Below are positions 56,206 through 64,000 of a DNA stretch of 64,000 nt, piece after piece. Under the pieces are notes generated by a model. The model worked only from the letters and a program-made list of their open reading frames with translations, ran no database searches and had not been told where the DNA came from. The position numbers and the translations under genes are program-made. Position 1 is the stretch's first letter. The number at the start of each line of letters is the position of its first letter. The DNA lies in NCBI GenBank assembly GCA_902620895.1, contig CACNJU010000003.1, positions 1 to 64,000 of the forward strand. The letters run 5' to 3'. This DNA comes from an uncultured Prochlorococcus sp. (lineage in GTDB: Bacteria > Cyanobacteriota > Cyanobacteriia > PCC-6307 > Cyanobiaceae).

Positions 56206-57315
56206 ATGACAGATATCTTAGTATTAATTTTATTTGTATTGTCTGGGGCTGCTTCCGGATGGCTTGGTGTTGATTTATTGCCCGTAGACATACTTAAACA
56301 GGTATCTAATGTAGAAGGTTTTAGGATTGTTTTAGCAATAATAGGGTTTTTTATAGGATTAGCAGCTGGTTTTGTATTCCTGCAACTTAGAAAGACGTTT
56401 CTTGATCAAATAAGAACTATGCCAACTGACTTACTAATAAGTAGGTCCGTTGGATTAATTTTAGGATTACTTGTTGCGAATCTCCTACTTGCTCCAATAC
56501 TATTAATTCCATTCCCTAGAGAGGTTTTTTTCGCAAAACCCTTAGCAGCTATATTAAGCAACATTTTCTTTGGTGCTCTCGGTTATAAGTTGGCAGATAC
56601 ACATGGAAGGACATTATTGAGATTATTCAATCCAAATAATACTGATGCGTATCTAGTAAATGAAGGAATCCTCCCTGCTGCAAGTCCAAAAATTTTAGAT
56701 ACAAGCGTAATTATTGATGGAAGAATCAATGGCCTATTAAGTTGTGGCTTATTGGAAGGGCAATTAATTGTTGCTCAAAGTGTAATTGACGAATTACAAA
56801 CTTTAGCTGATTCAAGCAGTAATGAAAAAAGATCGAAAGGCAGAAGAGGTCTCAAGTTATTAAAAGAATTAAGAGATGTATATGGGAGAAGACTTGTGAT
56901 AAATCCAACAAAGTATGAAGGTAATGGGGTAGATGAAAAACTCTTGAAAATTACTGAGGATATGACGGGAACTTTAATTACGGCTGATTATAATCTTTCT
57001 CAGATTGCTGAAGTTAAAGAATTAAAAGTTATGAATTTGAGTGATTTAGTTATTGCTTTAAGGCCAGAAGTACAACCAGGAGAATCACTCAATATAAAAA
57101 TCGTGAGAGAAGGCAAAGAAAAAATGCAAGGTATTGGATATTTAGATGATGGCACAATGGTTGTTATTGACGAGGCAAAGAATTTTGTGGGAAGCAGATT
57201 AGATATTATTATCACAGGTGCACTACAAACTCCCACTGGAAGAATGGTCTTTGGAAAACTAATAAATAATCCTGAGTCAAACAAATCTTTTAAATCACCA
57301 GCGACACAGGGCTAA
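56206..57315 (+). CDS. Membrane PIN-TRAM domain protein (YacL-like)
   Basis: About four N-terminal membrane helices (first ~125 residues) precede a PIN nuclease domain with LDTSVIIDGRI, VIDELQTLAD, RGLKLLKEL and TGTLITADYNL, so the acidic catalytic residues are kept. A C-terminal TRAM-like domain has VREGKEKMQGIGYLDDGTM and GRMVFGKL, for RNA binding. Family members are conserved in cyanobacteria and Firmicutes; the RNA target is unknown. It starts 97 bases from the divergent hemW. Confidence 0.88.
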   Translation: MTDILVLILFVLSGAASGWLGVDLLPVDILKQVSNVEGFRIVLAIIGFFIGLAAGFVFLQLRKTFLDQIRTMPTDLLISRSVGLILGLLVANLLLAPILLIPFPREVFFAKPLAAILSNIFFGALGYKLADTHGRTLLRLFNPNNTDAYLVNEGILPAASPKILDTSVIIDGRINGLLSCGLLEGQLIVAQSVIDELQTLADSSSNEKRSKGRRGLKLLKELRDVYGRRLVINPTKYEGNGVDEKLLKITEDMTGTLITADYNLSQIAEVKELKVMNLSDLVIALRPEVQPGESLNIKIVREGKEKMQGIGYLDDGTMVVIDEAKNFVGSRLDIIITGALQTPTGRMVFGKLINNPESNKSFKSPATQG

Positions 57316-57346
57316 TTCTAGCTAGAATCTGTTTATTCTTAATTCC

Positions 57347-58018
57347 GTGATACAAATGACTGTATCTGCTCCTTATTACGGCGAAAACACCGTTATGAGG
57401 ACTCCTCCCCCTGATCTCCCCTCTCTTTTATTAAAAGAGCGAATCGTTTATCTTGGTTTACCTTTATTTTCAGATGATGATGCGAAAAGACAACTAGGAA
57501 TGGATGTAACTGAGCTAATCATTGCTCAACTTCTTTATCTAGAATTTGAGGATCCAGAAAAACCAATCTATTTCTATATCAATTCAACAGGTACAAGTTG
57601 GTACACTGGTGACGCTGTTGGTTTTGAAACAGAGGCTTTCGCTATCTGCGATACAATAAGTTACATAAAGCCTCCAGTTCACACAATATGTATCGGACAA
57701 GCAATGGGCACTGCTGCAGTTATCCTTTCATCTGGTACTAAAGGACAAAGGGCAGCACTTCCTCATGCTTCTATTGTCTTGCATCAACCTATAAGCGGAG
57801 CAAGAGGCCAAGCAACCGATATACAAATAAGAGCTGAGGAAGTTTTGAAAAATAAAAAATCAATGCTTGAGATTCTATCTCGTAACACTGGAAAGACTAT
57901 AGAAGAACTCTCAAAAGACTCCGACAGGATGAGTTATCTCAACCCTCAAGAAGCCCTAGATTATGGAGTTATCGATAGAATACTCACTAGTCAAAAAGAT
58001 TTACCAAATAAAATTTAA
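57347..58018 (+). CDS. clpR: ClpR, inactive ClpP-like subunit
   Basis: Forms a mixed proteolytic core with ClpP3 in cyanobacteria. The fold is ClpP-like, but the active Ser position has Gly (G121 in GQAMGTAA, where ClpP has AASMG), and the catalytic Asp is replaced by Met in DRMSYLN, while the His region VLHQP is retained. A ~9-residue insertion lies after NSTGTS, also typical of ClpR. The active partner follows 24 bases later. Confidence 0.93.
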   Translation: MIQMTVSAPYYGENTVMRTPPPDLPSLLLKERIVYLGLPLFSDDDAKRQLGMDVTELIIAQLLYLEFEDPEKPIYFYINSTGTSWYTGDAVGFETEAFAICDTISYIKPPVHTICIGQAMGTAAVILSSGTKGQRAALPHASIVLHQPISGARGQATDIQIRAEEVLKNKKSMLEILSRNTGKTIEELSKDSDRMSYLNPQEALDYGVIDRILTSQKDLPNKI

Positions 58019-58042
58019 CCTTCACAAAACTATTTTAAAATC

Positions 58043-58654
58043 ATGCCAATAGGAACTCCAAGCGTGCCTTACAGACTTCCAGGAAGTCAATATGAAAGAT
58101 GGGTTGATATATATACAAGACTAGGTGTTGAAAGAATTCTTTTTCTTGGACAGGAAGTGAATGATGGAATTGCTAATAGCCTTGTCGCACAAATGCTTTA
58201 TCTAGATTCTGATGATAATACCAAACCTATCTATCTATATATAAATAGCCCAGGAGGATCAGTTACCGCAGGCTTGGCTATATATGACACTATCAAATAC
58301 GTAAAAAGTGACGTAGTAACAATCTGCGTAGGCCTCGCAGCCTCAATGGGAGCGTTCCTATTGGCCGCTGGCACAAAAGGTAAAAGAGTTGCTTTGCCTC
58401 ATAGCAGAATAATGATTCATCAACCTCTAGGAGGAACTTCTCAACGTCAAGCAAGTGATATTGAAATAGAAGCTAATGAAATTTTAAGAATTAAAGATAT
58501 GTTAAATATGTCTATGGCAGATATGACAGGCCAATCATTTGAGAAAATTGAAAAAGATACTGATAGAGATTATTTTCTAAGTGCGGAAGAAGCAAAAAAC
58601 TATGGGTTAATTGATAGAGTAATCACACATCCAAGCGAAGCAAATCAGTCTTAA
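58043..58654 (+). CDS. clpP: ATP-dependent Clp protease proteolytic subunit
   Basis: Serine protease core subunit, probably the cyanobacterial ClpP3 partner of ClpR. Catalytic Ser S101 (LAASMGAF), His H126 (IMIHQP) and Asp in [11 protein letters not shown] are all present, and [13 protein letters not shown] precedes them. The 203 residues are standard. It works with a ClpC/ClpX-type ATPase, not encoded in this window. The operon with clpR is seen by the 24-base gap. Confidence 0.96.
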   Translation: MPIGTPSVPYRLPGSQYERWVDIYTRLGVERILFLGQEVNDGIANSLVAQMLYLDSDDNTKPIYLYINSPGGSVTAGLAIYDTIKYVKSDVVTICVGLAASMGAFLLAAGTKGKRVALPHSRIMIHQPLGGTSQRQASDIEIEANEILRIKDMLNMSMADMTGQSFEKIEKDTDRDYFLSAEEAKNYGLIDRVITHPSEANQS

Positions 58655-58765
58655 ATTTTATAAATAAATATTTTAATTTTAATTTTTTAAATTAATAATT
58701 TTTTTGGTTTATTACCACCTTAATGTCTAAAATATTAATTATTAAATGCAAAGAAACTACAACTA

Positions 58766-59755
58766 ATGACCCAACTCTTTTACGACGCAGATGCAGATCT
58801 AAGTCTTTTAAATAAAAAAACAATAGCGATTATTGGATATGGCTCACAAGGTCATGCACATGCCCTAAACCTTAAAGATAGTGGTATGGATGTAATTGTT
58901 GGATTATATAAAGGAAGTAAGTCTGAAAGTAAAGCTATTAGCGATGGTCTACAAGTATTTAGCGTTTCTGAAGCTTGCGAAAAAGCAGACTGGATTATGA
59001 TTCTCCTCCCAGATGAGTTTCAGAAAGATGTTTACCTTAAAGAAATAGAACCAAACTTAAAAGAAGGAAAGATATTAAGTTTTGCTCATGGATTCAATAT
59101 AAGATTCGGACTTATCAAACCTCCTAGTTTTGTGGATGTTGTAATGATTGCCCCAAAAGGACCTGGACACACTGTTCGTTGGGAATATCAGAATGGTCAA
59201 GGAGTTCCAGCATTGTTTGCAGTAGAACAGGATTCTTCCGGAAATGCAAGATCATTGGCGATGGCTTACGCTAAAGGGATTGGCGGAACGAGAGCTGGGA
59301 TTCTTGAAACAAACTTCAAAGAAGAAACAGAAACTGATTTATTTGGAGAGCAAGCGGTTTTGTGCGGAGGATTATCAGAACTCGTCAAATCAGGCTTCGA
59401 AACTCTTGTAGAGGCAGGCTATCAACCCGAACTTGCTTACTTCGAATGCTTACATGAAGTTAAACTTATTGTTGATTTAATGGTGAAGGGAGGGTTATCT
59501 CAAATGAGAGATTCCATTTCAAATACTGCAGAATATGGAGATTATGTAAGTGGTAAAAGACTTATCAATAGTGATACAAAGAAAGAAATGCAGAAAATTT
59601 TAAAGGATATTCAAGATGGAACTTTCGCTAAGAATTTTGTAGAAGAATGCGATCAAAACAAACCCTTAATGACAAAATTAAGAGAAGAAAACTCAAAACA
59701 TGAGATTGAGAGAGTGGGTAAAGGTCTGCGCTCGATGTTCAGTTGGCTGAAATAA
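58766..59755 (+). CDS. ilvC: Ketol-acid reductoisomerase (class I)
   Basis: Isomerises and reduces acetohydroxy acids in valine, leucine and isoleucine synthesis. The NADPH site [17 protein letters not shown], then PKGPGHTVR and the acidic metal cluster ([13 protein letters not shown], then [15 protein letters not shown]) are intact. The 329-residue length and single C-terminal domain indicate the short class I enzyme. Its end overlaps cbiB by 13 bases. Confidence 0.96.
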   Translation: MTQLFYDADADLSLLNKKTIAIIGYGSQGHAHALNLKDSGMDVIVGLYKGSKSESKAISDGLQVFSVSEACEKADWIMILLPDEFQKDVYLKEIEPNLKEGKILSFAHGFNIRFGLIKPPSFVDVVMIAPKGPGHTVRWEYQNGQGVPALFAVEQDSSGNARSLAMAYAKGIGGTRAGILETNFKEETETDLFGEQAVLCGGLSELVKSGFETLVEAGYQPELAYFECLHEVKLIVDLMVKGGLSQMRDSISNTAEYGDYVSGKRLINSDTKKEMQKILKDIQDGTFAKNFVEECDQNKPLMTKLREENSKHEIERVGKGLRSMFSWLK

Positions 59756-60756
59756 ATTTATTTTTACTATTTCTTGGATCAATTGGTTTTGATTTATTGA
59801 TCGGCGATCCAAGATTCTTAATCCACCCTGTTCAAGTAATTGGCTTTTACATAAAAAAAATATCTGATTACCTAATTAATAATTTTGGAGAAAATAAAAA
59901 TATATTGTTTTGGGGTGGTTTCTTCTTAGCTGTATCCACCATTGGAATAAGTTTTGGTTTAGGAAAATTGATAGAACTAAATTATGTGCAATTAAGATAT
60001 CATTTTTTTGTTGGATTGTTAATTTTTTTTGGACTTTCAAGTTGTATTGCGACTAAGGGACTTATTTCAAGTGTGAAAGAGATTGCAGAACTAATAGAAC
60101 GCAAGGAAATTAATAGCCAAAATAAGAAAATAATCAAAGATAAGGTTCAAAGAATAGTAAGTAGGGACGTAAGATCATCTTCTATAAAACATCTCTTGAG
60201 ATCAAGTACCGAGAGCCTTACTGAAAATTCTGTTGATGGAATATTTGGGCCATTATTTTGGATTTTTATTGGAATTATTTTTATGAAGTTTTCAATTTTT
60301 CTACCAGGACCTTTGTCACTTGGTTTTTCTTATAAAGCCATAAGTACTTTAGATTCAATGATAGGGTACAAATATGATTATTTTAGATATTTGGGTTTTT
60401 TCAGTGCAAAAATTGAAGATATTTTTACATTTGTTCCTTCAAGATTAGTTTTAATCACCTTACCTTTAGTTAGCTCCAAAGTTAATGAGTATGGGTCAAT
60501 CATACAAAAAAGTTATATTGATGGTAAAAAATATGATTCGCCTAATGCTGGGATTTCAGAAGCTATATTTGCCTATATTTCCGGTATTAAATTGGGAGGT
60601 AAAAGTAAATATAAAGATGAAATTATTGTAAAGCCTATAATTAATGAGACTGGAGATAATTGCACTGAAGAAAAAATCAAATTGATTTGTCAATTAATTT
60701 TGAGATTACAATTATTATGGATAATAATTTTTGCCTTAATTTTTTTTTTAGTCTAG
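59743..60756 (+). CDS. cbiB: Adenosylcobinamide-phosphate synthase CbiB/CobD
   Basis: Membrane enzyme that attaches aminopropanol (phosphate) to cobyric acid. [18 protein letters not shown] (about 17-34) is the family opening, followed by [26 protein letters not shown] and SPNAGISEA, with about five membrane helices. The start is a TTG inside the end of ilvC (13-base overlap). With cobL at 4.7 kb, this shows the strain makes its own cobalamin or pseudocobalamin; which form is not decided here. Confidence 0.9.
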   Translation: MAEINLFLLFLGSIGFDLLIGDPRFLIHPVQVIGFYIKKISDYLINNFGENKNILFWGGFFLAVSTIGISFGLGKLIELNYVQLRYHFFVGLLIFFGLSSCIATKGLISSVKEIAELIERKEINSQNKKIIKDKVQRIVSRDVRSSSIKHLLRSSTESLTENSVDGIFGPLFWIFIGIIFMKFSIFLPGPLSLGFSYKAISTLDSMIGYKYDYFRYLGFFSAKIEDIFTFVPSRLVLITLPLVSSKVNEYGSIIQKSYIDGKKYDSPNAGISEAIFAYISGIKLGGKSKYKDEIIVKPIINETGDNCTEEKIKLICQLILRLQLLWIIIFALIFFLV

Positions 60757-60811
60757 AGTTTAATTTAATAATAAATTAGTTTTCAAATTATTAGAATAAA
60801 TTTAAAAATCA

Positions 60812-61057
60812 ATGCAAGAAAAAGACTCTCCAATGGAAAATCAAAATGATGATTTTACTAATACATCATCAAGCGATAAAGAATACTCAAAATGGGTAGA
60901 CAATAAGGGGGATGAAGTAAAGAATGTTTTTGGGTTCAATAGCAGCGCTGAGCTTGTCAATGGCAGAGCAGCTATGATTGGATTCTTAATGCTTATATTA
61001 ACCGAGTTGGTTTTTAGCGGCAGGCCTGTGACTTCTTCAATTTTTGGTATTAATTAA
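60812..61057 (+). CDS. High-light-inducible (Hli) chlorophyll-binding-like protein
   Basis: A small single-helix protein of the HLIP/SCP family, involved in photoprotection. The chlorophyll-binding helix has ELVNGRAAMIGFLMLI (47-62), matching the ExxNGRxAMxGF motif. The first ~40 residues are acidic and Ser-rich, and an internal ATG at 60833 is a possible alternative start. Two bases separate it from the next small membrane gene. Which hli copy this is cannot be decided. Confidence 0.9.
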   Translation: MQEKDSPMENQNDDFTNTSSSDKEYSKWVDNKGDEVKNVFGFNSSAELVNGRAAMIGFLMLILTELVFSGRPVTSSIFGIN

Positions 61058-61059
61058 AA

Positions 61060-61272
61060 ATGGAAGAAAAAAAATCTAATCCAATAAAAGCAATCCTATA
61101 CATATCTGTATGGGTAATGATTTGGGGAACATTAGGGTCGTTCATTGATTATCCTCTTTATAAAAATAAAATTTACTTAGAAGGAAGCATATATCAGTAT
61201 CTTACTTTCACAATTACAGCGATAATATCAATAATAAGTGCAAAGTTTTTTTATAAAAAATTTGAGCTATAA
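61060..61272 (+). CDS. Small two-helix membrane protein (70 aa)
   Basis: Not recognised. Two hydrophobic helices (AILYISVWVMIWGTLGSFI and YLTFTITAIISIISAKFF) are joined by a loop with YPLYKNKIYLEG. The start ATG lies two bases after the Hli stop, suggesting cotranslation with it. This points to a thylakoid role, but only by position. Its 3' end overlaps the convergent 85-residue gene by 6 bases. Confidence 0.75.
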   Translation: MEEKKSNPIKAILYISVWVMIWGTLGSFIDYPLYKNKIYLEGSIYQYLTFTITAIISIISAKFFYKKFEL

Positions 61273-61524
61273 AAATTTGTATCTAAATTTCTTAATAATT
61301 TTAGCTGGTTCTTTTTTGTCATTTGACTCGTAAAGTATCCACTGATGTGTCTCAGTATCATGATCACAACCATAATTTCCAGATATGTTATCGAAACTTG
61401 AAAGATATGAATGACAATTTTGGTCTGCCTCAAAAGCAGAGTCATAACCTGTTAGAAAATATATCAAAAAAACAAGGATCACTAACAAAAAAAATAATTG
61501 AAAAACTAAATTAACCACCTTCAT
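61267..61524 (-). CDS. Small membrane-anchored hypothetical protein (85 aa)
   Basis: Not recognised. One N-terminal hydrophobic helix (LVFQLFFLLVILVFLIYFL) is followed by a ~60-residue domain with two cysteines (C37 in QNCHSYL and C53 in YGCDHDTETH), possibly a disulfide outside the cytoplasm, and a W-I-L-Y strand. The tail is basic. It is convergent with the 70-residue gene. Confidence 0.65.
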   Translation of the reverse strand: MKVVNLVFQLFFLLVILVFLIYFLTGYDSAFEADQNCHSYLSSFDNISGNYGCDHDTETHQWILYESNDKKEPAKIIKKFRYKFL

Positions 61525-61580
61525 AATAATTTCTAAAATTTAAATATATCATTTAAAGAATTCTTTCGATCTAAAAATAT

Positions 61581-61826
61581 TTAACGACCAACATTAAAGA
61601 CAAAGTCACGGAATTCTTGATTCTTTAAATAAAGAATGACTAGCAATATTAAAATCAAATTTAAGCCTAATACTATTGATCCAAAAATATTTATTTGTTT
61701 TTTACCTGGCAAAGTGTAAGTAAATTTCTTGCCTTTAAGAAAAGCTGCTAAGCCTTTTCTTTCTTTTTTTGATTCTTTTATTTCATCATCATTTTTAACT
61801 TCATTATCAGAGAAACCTTTTACCAT
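61581..61826 (-). CDS. Small C-tail-type membrane protein (81 aa)
   Basis: Not recognised. The first ~45 residues are highly charged (EIKESKKERKGL, then KKFTYTLPGKKQ), then one hydrophobic helix (GSIVLGLNLILILLVILYL) lies near residues 49-67, and a short polar tail ends FVFNVGR. The topology suggests a cytoplasmic N-terminal part tethered to a membrane. It lies 56 bases from the neighbouring 85-residue gene on the same strand. Confidence 0.65.
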   Translation of the reverse strand: MVKGFSDNEVKNDDEIKESKKERKGLAAFLKGKKFTYTLPGKKQINIFGSIVLGLNLILILLVILYLKNQEFRDFVFNVGR

Positions 61827-61880
61827 TAAAACTTAAAATCCAAATTTATAATATTCCAAAAAAATAAATTTTTTTAATAA

Positions 61881-62192
61881 TTAACAATTTTTAATCACAT
61901 ATGGGATCGTAAATGAAATTCTTTCATTTGAGAAATTTTTTAAAAAATAAGCTTCAATAATTGCCGACTGCATTCCCAATAAACTTGATTGACATTTGAA
62001 TCTGTTTTGGTCAAATACAAGTAACTGAAGTTTTTCTATTTCAGAAACTAAATCTTTACAAACTTGAGTTTGAGAATCTTTAATACAATAACTTGCTTCT
62101 TTTAAAATCTTGGATTTTGTAGGTATTGTTTCTGCTAAAACAAAATTAGATAACAACAAAAATTTTAGTAATAAAAAAGTTAAATATTTCAT
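61881..62192 (-). CDS. Small exported hypothetical protein (103 aa)
   Basis: Not recognised. A signal peptide is likely (LTFLLLKFLLLSNFVLAE, cut after about residue 20). The mature part has four cysteines (YCIKD, VCKDL, KCQSS and a terminal NC), so disulfide bonds in the periplasm are plausible. It lies alone between the 81-residue gene and the HU terminator. Confidence 0.68.
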   Translation of the reverse strand: MKYLTFLLLKFLLLSNFVLAETIPTKSKILKEASYCIKDSQTQVCKDLVSEIEKLQLLVFDQNRFKCQSSLLGMQSAIIEAYFLKNFSNERISFTIPYVIKNC

Positions 62193-62269
62193 TACTTCTT
62201 AAGACTTCAAACTTTGAGATAACTTATTAATAGTTTTGGGCATTAAGCTATTTTTATTTTATTAAAATT

Positions 62270-62297
62270 AAAAAAAAAGATGCTCCAAAAGAGCACC
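62270..62297 (-). terminator. Rho-independent terminator of HU gene
   Basis: On the minus strand GGTGCTC and GAGCATC form a 7-bp stem (one G-U pair) around TTTTG, followed at once by a run of T residues. It lies about 30 bases after the HU stop, as expected for its terminator. Confidence 0.8.
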
Positions 62298-62329
62298 TTG
62301 GCATTGAAAGAAGAAATAGAATACAGAGA

Positions 62330-62605
62330 TTACCCTTGAACTCTATCCTTAAAAAGTTTACCCGCAGAAAATGTTGGAACTCTTTTAGCAGGTATTGCTA
62401 TTTTTTCGCCTGTCTTAGGGTTTAATCCCTGTCTTGCAGAACGATCTCTTGGTTCGAAAGAACCAAATCCTAGTAAGGAGACTTTTTTGCCTTCCACTAC
62501 TGAGTCAACAATAGTTTCAATAGCTGCATCAACAACTAAAGAAACATCAGTTTTTGTGAGCTCTGTACGAGCAGCAACAAGGTTTACTAAATCAGCTTTG
62601 TTCAT
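62330..62605 (-). CDS. hup: HU-family DNA-binding protein
   Basis: Nucleoid protein that bends DNA as a dimer. The 91 residues starting MNKADLVNLVAARTELTK include the core GFGSFEPRDRSARQGLNPKTGE and the arm tip KIAIPAKRVPTFSAGK, with the Pro that intercalates DNA. The frame is open 11 codons further up to an ATG at 62638, but the family start is the internal ATG. A clear terminator follows. The gene is divergent from the 55-residue membrane frame. Confidence 0.95.
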   Translation of the reverse strand: MNKADLVNLVAARTELTKTDVSLVVDAAIETIVDSVVEGKKVSLLGFGSFEPRDRSARQGLNPKTGEKIAIPAKRVPTFSAGKLFKDRVQG

Positions 62606-62679
62606 TGAATTGTTTATAAAGCAGAGATTTAAAGACAAGTGTTTTAAGCAAGCCTAAAAACCTCGAACTTGCATATCAT

Positions 62680-62847
62680 ATGGAGCAAATACAAATACGG
62701 CAACCGAAAATCCCGGCGGCGCAAAGCTTTATACAAATCTTAGGGACATTTTTAGCTCCATTATTTATTTTTATAGCCTCACTTTTTTTCTTATATGTAA
62801 TTAGCACCTTTAACTATAAAACAGCTAAAACCATTGGTAGCACTTGA
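62680..62847 (+). CDS. Small membrane protein (55 aa)
   Basis: Not recognised. The ATG frame begins MEQIQIRQPKIPAAQS and contains one long hydrophobic helix (LGTFLAPLFIFIASLFFLYVI), ending in a polar FNYKTAKTIGST tail. The composition is that of a real single-pass membrane protein rather than chance. It is divergent from HU with a 74-base gap. Confidence 0.6.
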   Translation: MEQIQIRQPKIPAAQSFIQILGTFLAPLFIFIASLFFLYVISTFNYKTAKTIGST

Positions 62848-63231
62848 TTTATTCTTGAAAAATCTTACTTAAATTATTCAGAGAGAAAATGTCAAAGATA
62901 AATAAAGTTAAGAATCCGTACTATTTATTATATTTTATTAATTTTCAGATATATTTCCTTCTCATCACATGAAAATGCATAATTTGTATTTTGAAATCAA
63001 GAAAAATCTGGTTTTCTCATAATTAAGCTCTCTCTCTCAAAATATTTTTATGCACAAAGAAGATGGATAGACAAATTGTAATTAATTTGGAAATTATTAA
63101 TCTCAAAATCTAATAAAGTTAATTAGTGAAACCTTAAATTTTAGTTTTTTCTTAATTTTTTATCTATTATTCTAATATCAGTAATTTGAATAAATTATCT
63201 CAATATTTAATTAATCAATGATAAAGAGAAA
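62848..63231. other. AT-rich intergenic stretch before glgX
   Basis: About 380 bases with very low G+C and many stops in all frames. I see one 27-codon frame at 62889 that I do not trust, no tRNA and no strong hairpin. It probably contains the glgX promoter. Confidence 0.5.
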
Positions 63232-64000
63232 GTGACTCATATTTATAAAGGTAAACCATTTCCCTTAGGAAGTTCTCTAACTTCACAAGGGGTTAATTTT
63301 TCCCTAGTAGCTACAAATGCAGAATATGTGGAAATCTTATTGTTTGAGAAAGAGGACTCTATTTCCCCCAAAAGTATATTAAAACTAGATCATAATCATA
63401 ATACAGGTCCCTACTGGCATGCGGAGGTAAAAAATCTAAATGAAGGTTGTATATATGCTTTTAGAGTAAAACAAAAAAATAATGCGATCAATAATAACTA
63501 TGAAAAAAAAGTATTACTTGATCCATGTTCAAGGGGTATAACTGGATGGATAAGTTATAAAAGAGAAAATGCATTAAAAACGCAAGAAAATGCTAATTCT
63601 TGTCTTAAAAGTGTTGTTTGCGATAGAAAATTATTTAATTTTAAGGATTTTCCAAGACCGAAACATTCTTGGGAAGAAACAATTATTTATGAACTCCATA
63701 TCAAATCCTTCACTGATTCAACTGATAAAAATGAAAGTTGTTTCAAAAAATTTATAAAAAAAATTCCATATCTCAAAGAACTAGGAATTACCTCAATCGA
63801 ATTACTACCAATTTTTTGTTTTGATCCAACTGATGCACCGAATGGTTTAGAGAATTTTTGGGGTTATAGTCCAATAAATTGGTTTACTCCTCATTTTGAA
63901 TACCTTTCGAATGAATCAGCTGAAAAGAATAGAGAAGAGTTTAGAAAATTAGTTGAGGAGTGTCATAAAGCAGACATTGAAGTTATTGTAGATGTCGTAT
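63232..64000 (+). CDS. glgX: Glycogen debranching enzyme GlgX, C-terminus cut by window edge
   Basis: Isoamylase-type enzyme removing alpha-1,6 branches from glycogen. About 256 codons are present. The N-terminal CBM48 part reads GKPFPLGSSLTSQGVNFSL, and the start of the GH13 barrel is seen in TIIYELHIKSFT, ITSIELLPI, NFWGYSPINWF and the DIEVIVDVV end, with the catalytic residues still to come. The start is a GTG with AAAGAGAAA upstream; the nearby ATG at 63219 is in a closed frame. Confidence 0.93.
   Translation, partial: MTHIYKGKPFPLGSSLTSQGVNFSLVATNAEYVEILLFEKEDSISPKSILKLDHNHNTGPYWHAEVKNLNEGCIYAFRVKQKNNAINNNYEKKVLLDPCSRGITGWISYKRENALKTQENANSCLKSVVCDRKLFNFKDFPRPKHSWEETIIYELHIKSFTDSTDKNESCFKKFIKKIPYLKELGITSIELLPIFCFDPTDAPNGLENFWGYSPINWFTPHFEYLSNESAEKNREEFRKLVEECHKADIEVIVDVV

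Noticed and set aside
62889..62972. 27-codon frame before glgX
   Set aside because: Too short, composed mainly of Tyr, Ile and Phe as expected from AT-rich noise.
1..64000. Mobile elements, prophage or CRISPR
   Set aside because: No transposase, integrase, terminal repeats or regularly spaced repeats were seen; the only tandem repeat is the coding one in ffh.

Overview
The window looks like part of the chromosome of a high-light-adapted Prochlorococcus (marine picocyanobacterium). The DNA is strongly AT-rich by eye and genes are packed with short gaps or overlaps. The gene content is cyanobacterial: ZipN/Ftn2, ClpR beside ClpP, a high-light-inducible protein, nickel superoxide dismutase and cobalamin genes. 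I saw no insertion sequence, prophage, integrase or CRISPR array. The species call is inference from gene content and style, not from a database match.

Layout. 1-13.7 kb: core metabolism (argF partial, ftsH, ribD, cbiET, nadK, pheS, surE, ribF, thiE fusion, thiS) ending in a tightly overlapped ispF / TIGR03792-type / larB trio. 13.8-21.4 kb: a small accessory island for surface glycans, with two C-methyltransferase-like proteins, a sugar SDR, a GT2 glycosyltransferase, a GtrA-like flippase, an alkaline-phosphatase-fold protein and a multi-pass GT-C-like protein. 21.5-29.6 kb: core informational block (trmD, era, a Bax-inhibitor-like protein, phoH, rpsP, ffh, zipN). 29.7-36 kb: pdhA, a group 2 sigma factor, nnr, mnmA and lnt. 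36.1-38.3 kb: a PPIase followed by a nickel superoxide dismutase locus (sodN, sodX and a putative Ni transporter). 38.4-48.8 kb: trpC, lpdA, a TrmH-type methyltransferase, murA, two tiny membrane proteins, tRNA-Leu, argD, folC, an FAD oxidase and a cytosine deaminase-like enzyme. 48.9-54.1 kb: tRNA-His, miaB, ddl, ftsQ, ftsZ and the SRP RNA. 54.1-60.8 kb: panB, hemW, a PIN/TRAM protein, clpR-clpP, ilvC and cbiB. 60.8-62.9 kb: a run of small membrane or secreted proteins and HU. The window ends inside glgX.

How the parts connect. Ffh and its RNA partner are both here, about 26 kb apart. ddl, ftsQ and ftsZ form a wall/division cluster, with ZipN elsewhere in the window. sodN, its maturation protease and a nickel permease make a self-contained metal-enzyme module. 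GtrA-like, GtrB-like and GT-C-like proteins together resemble a three-component lipid-linked sugar transfer system, which is the most interesting accessory content.

Start-site cautions. argD must not be started inside tRNA-Leu. HU and the TIGR03792-type protein have better internal starts. sodX and the TrmH-family gene have no ATG, GTG or TTG where family alignment requires the N-terminus.
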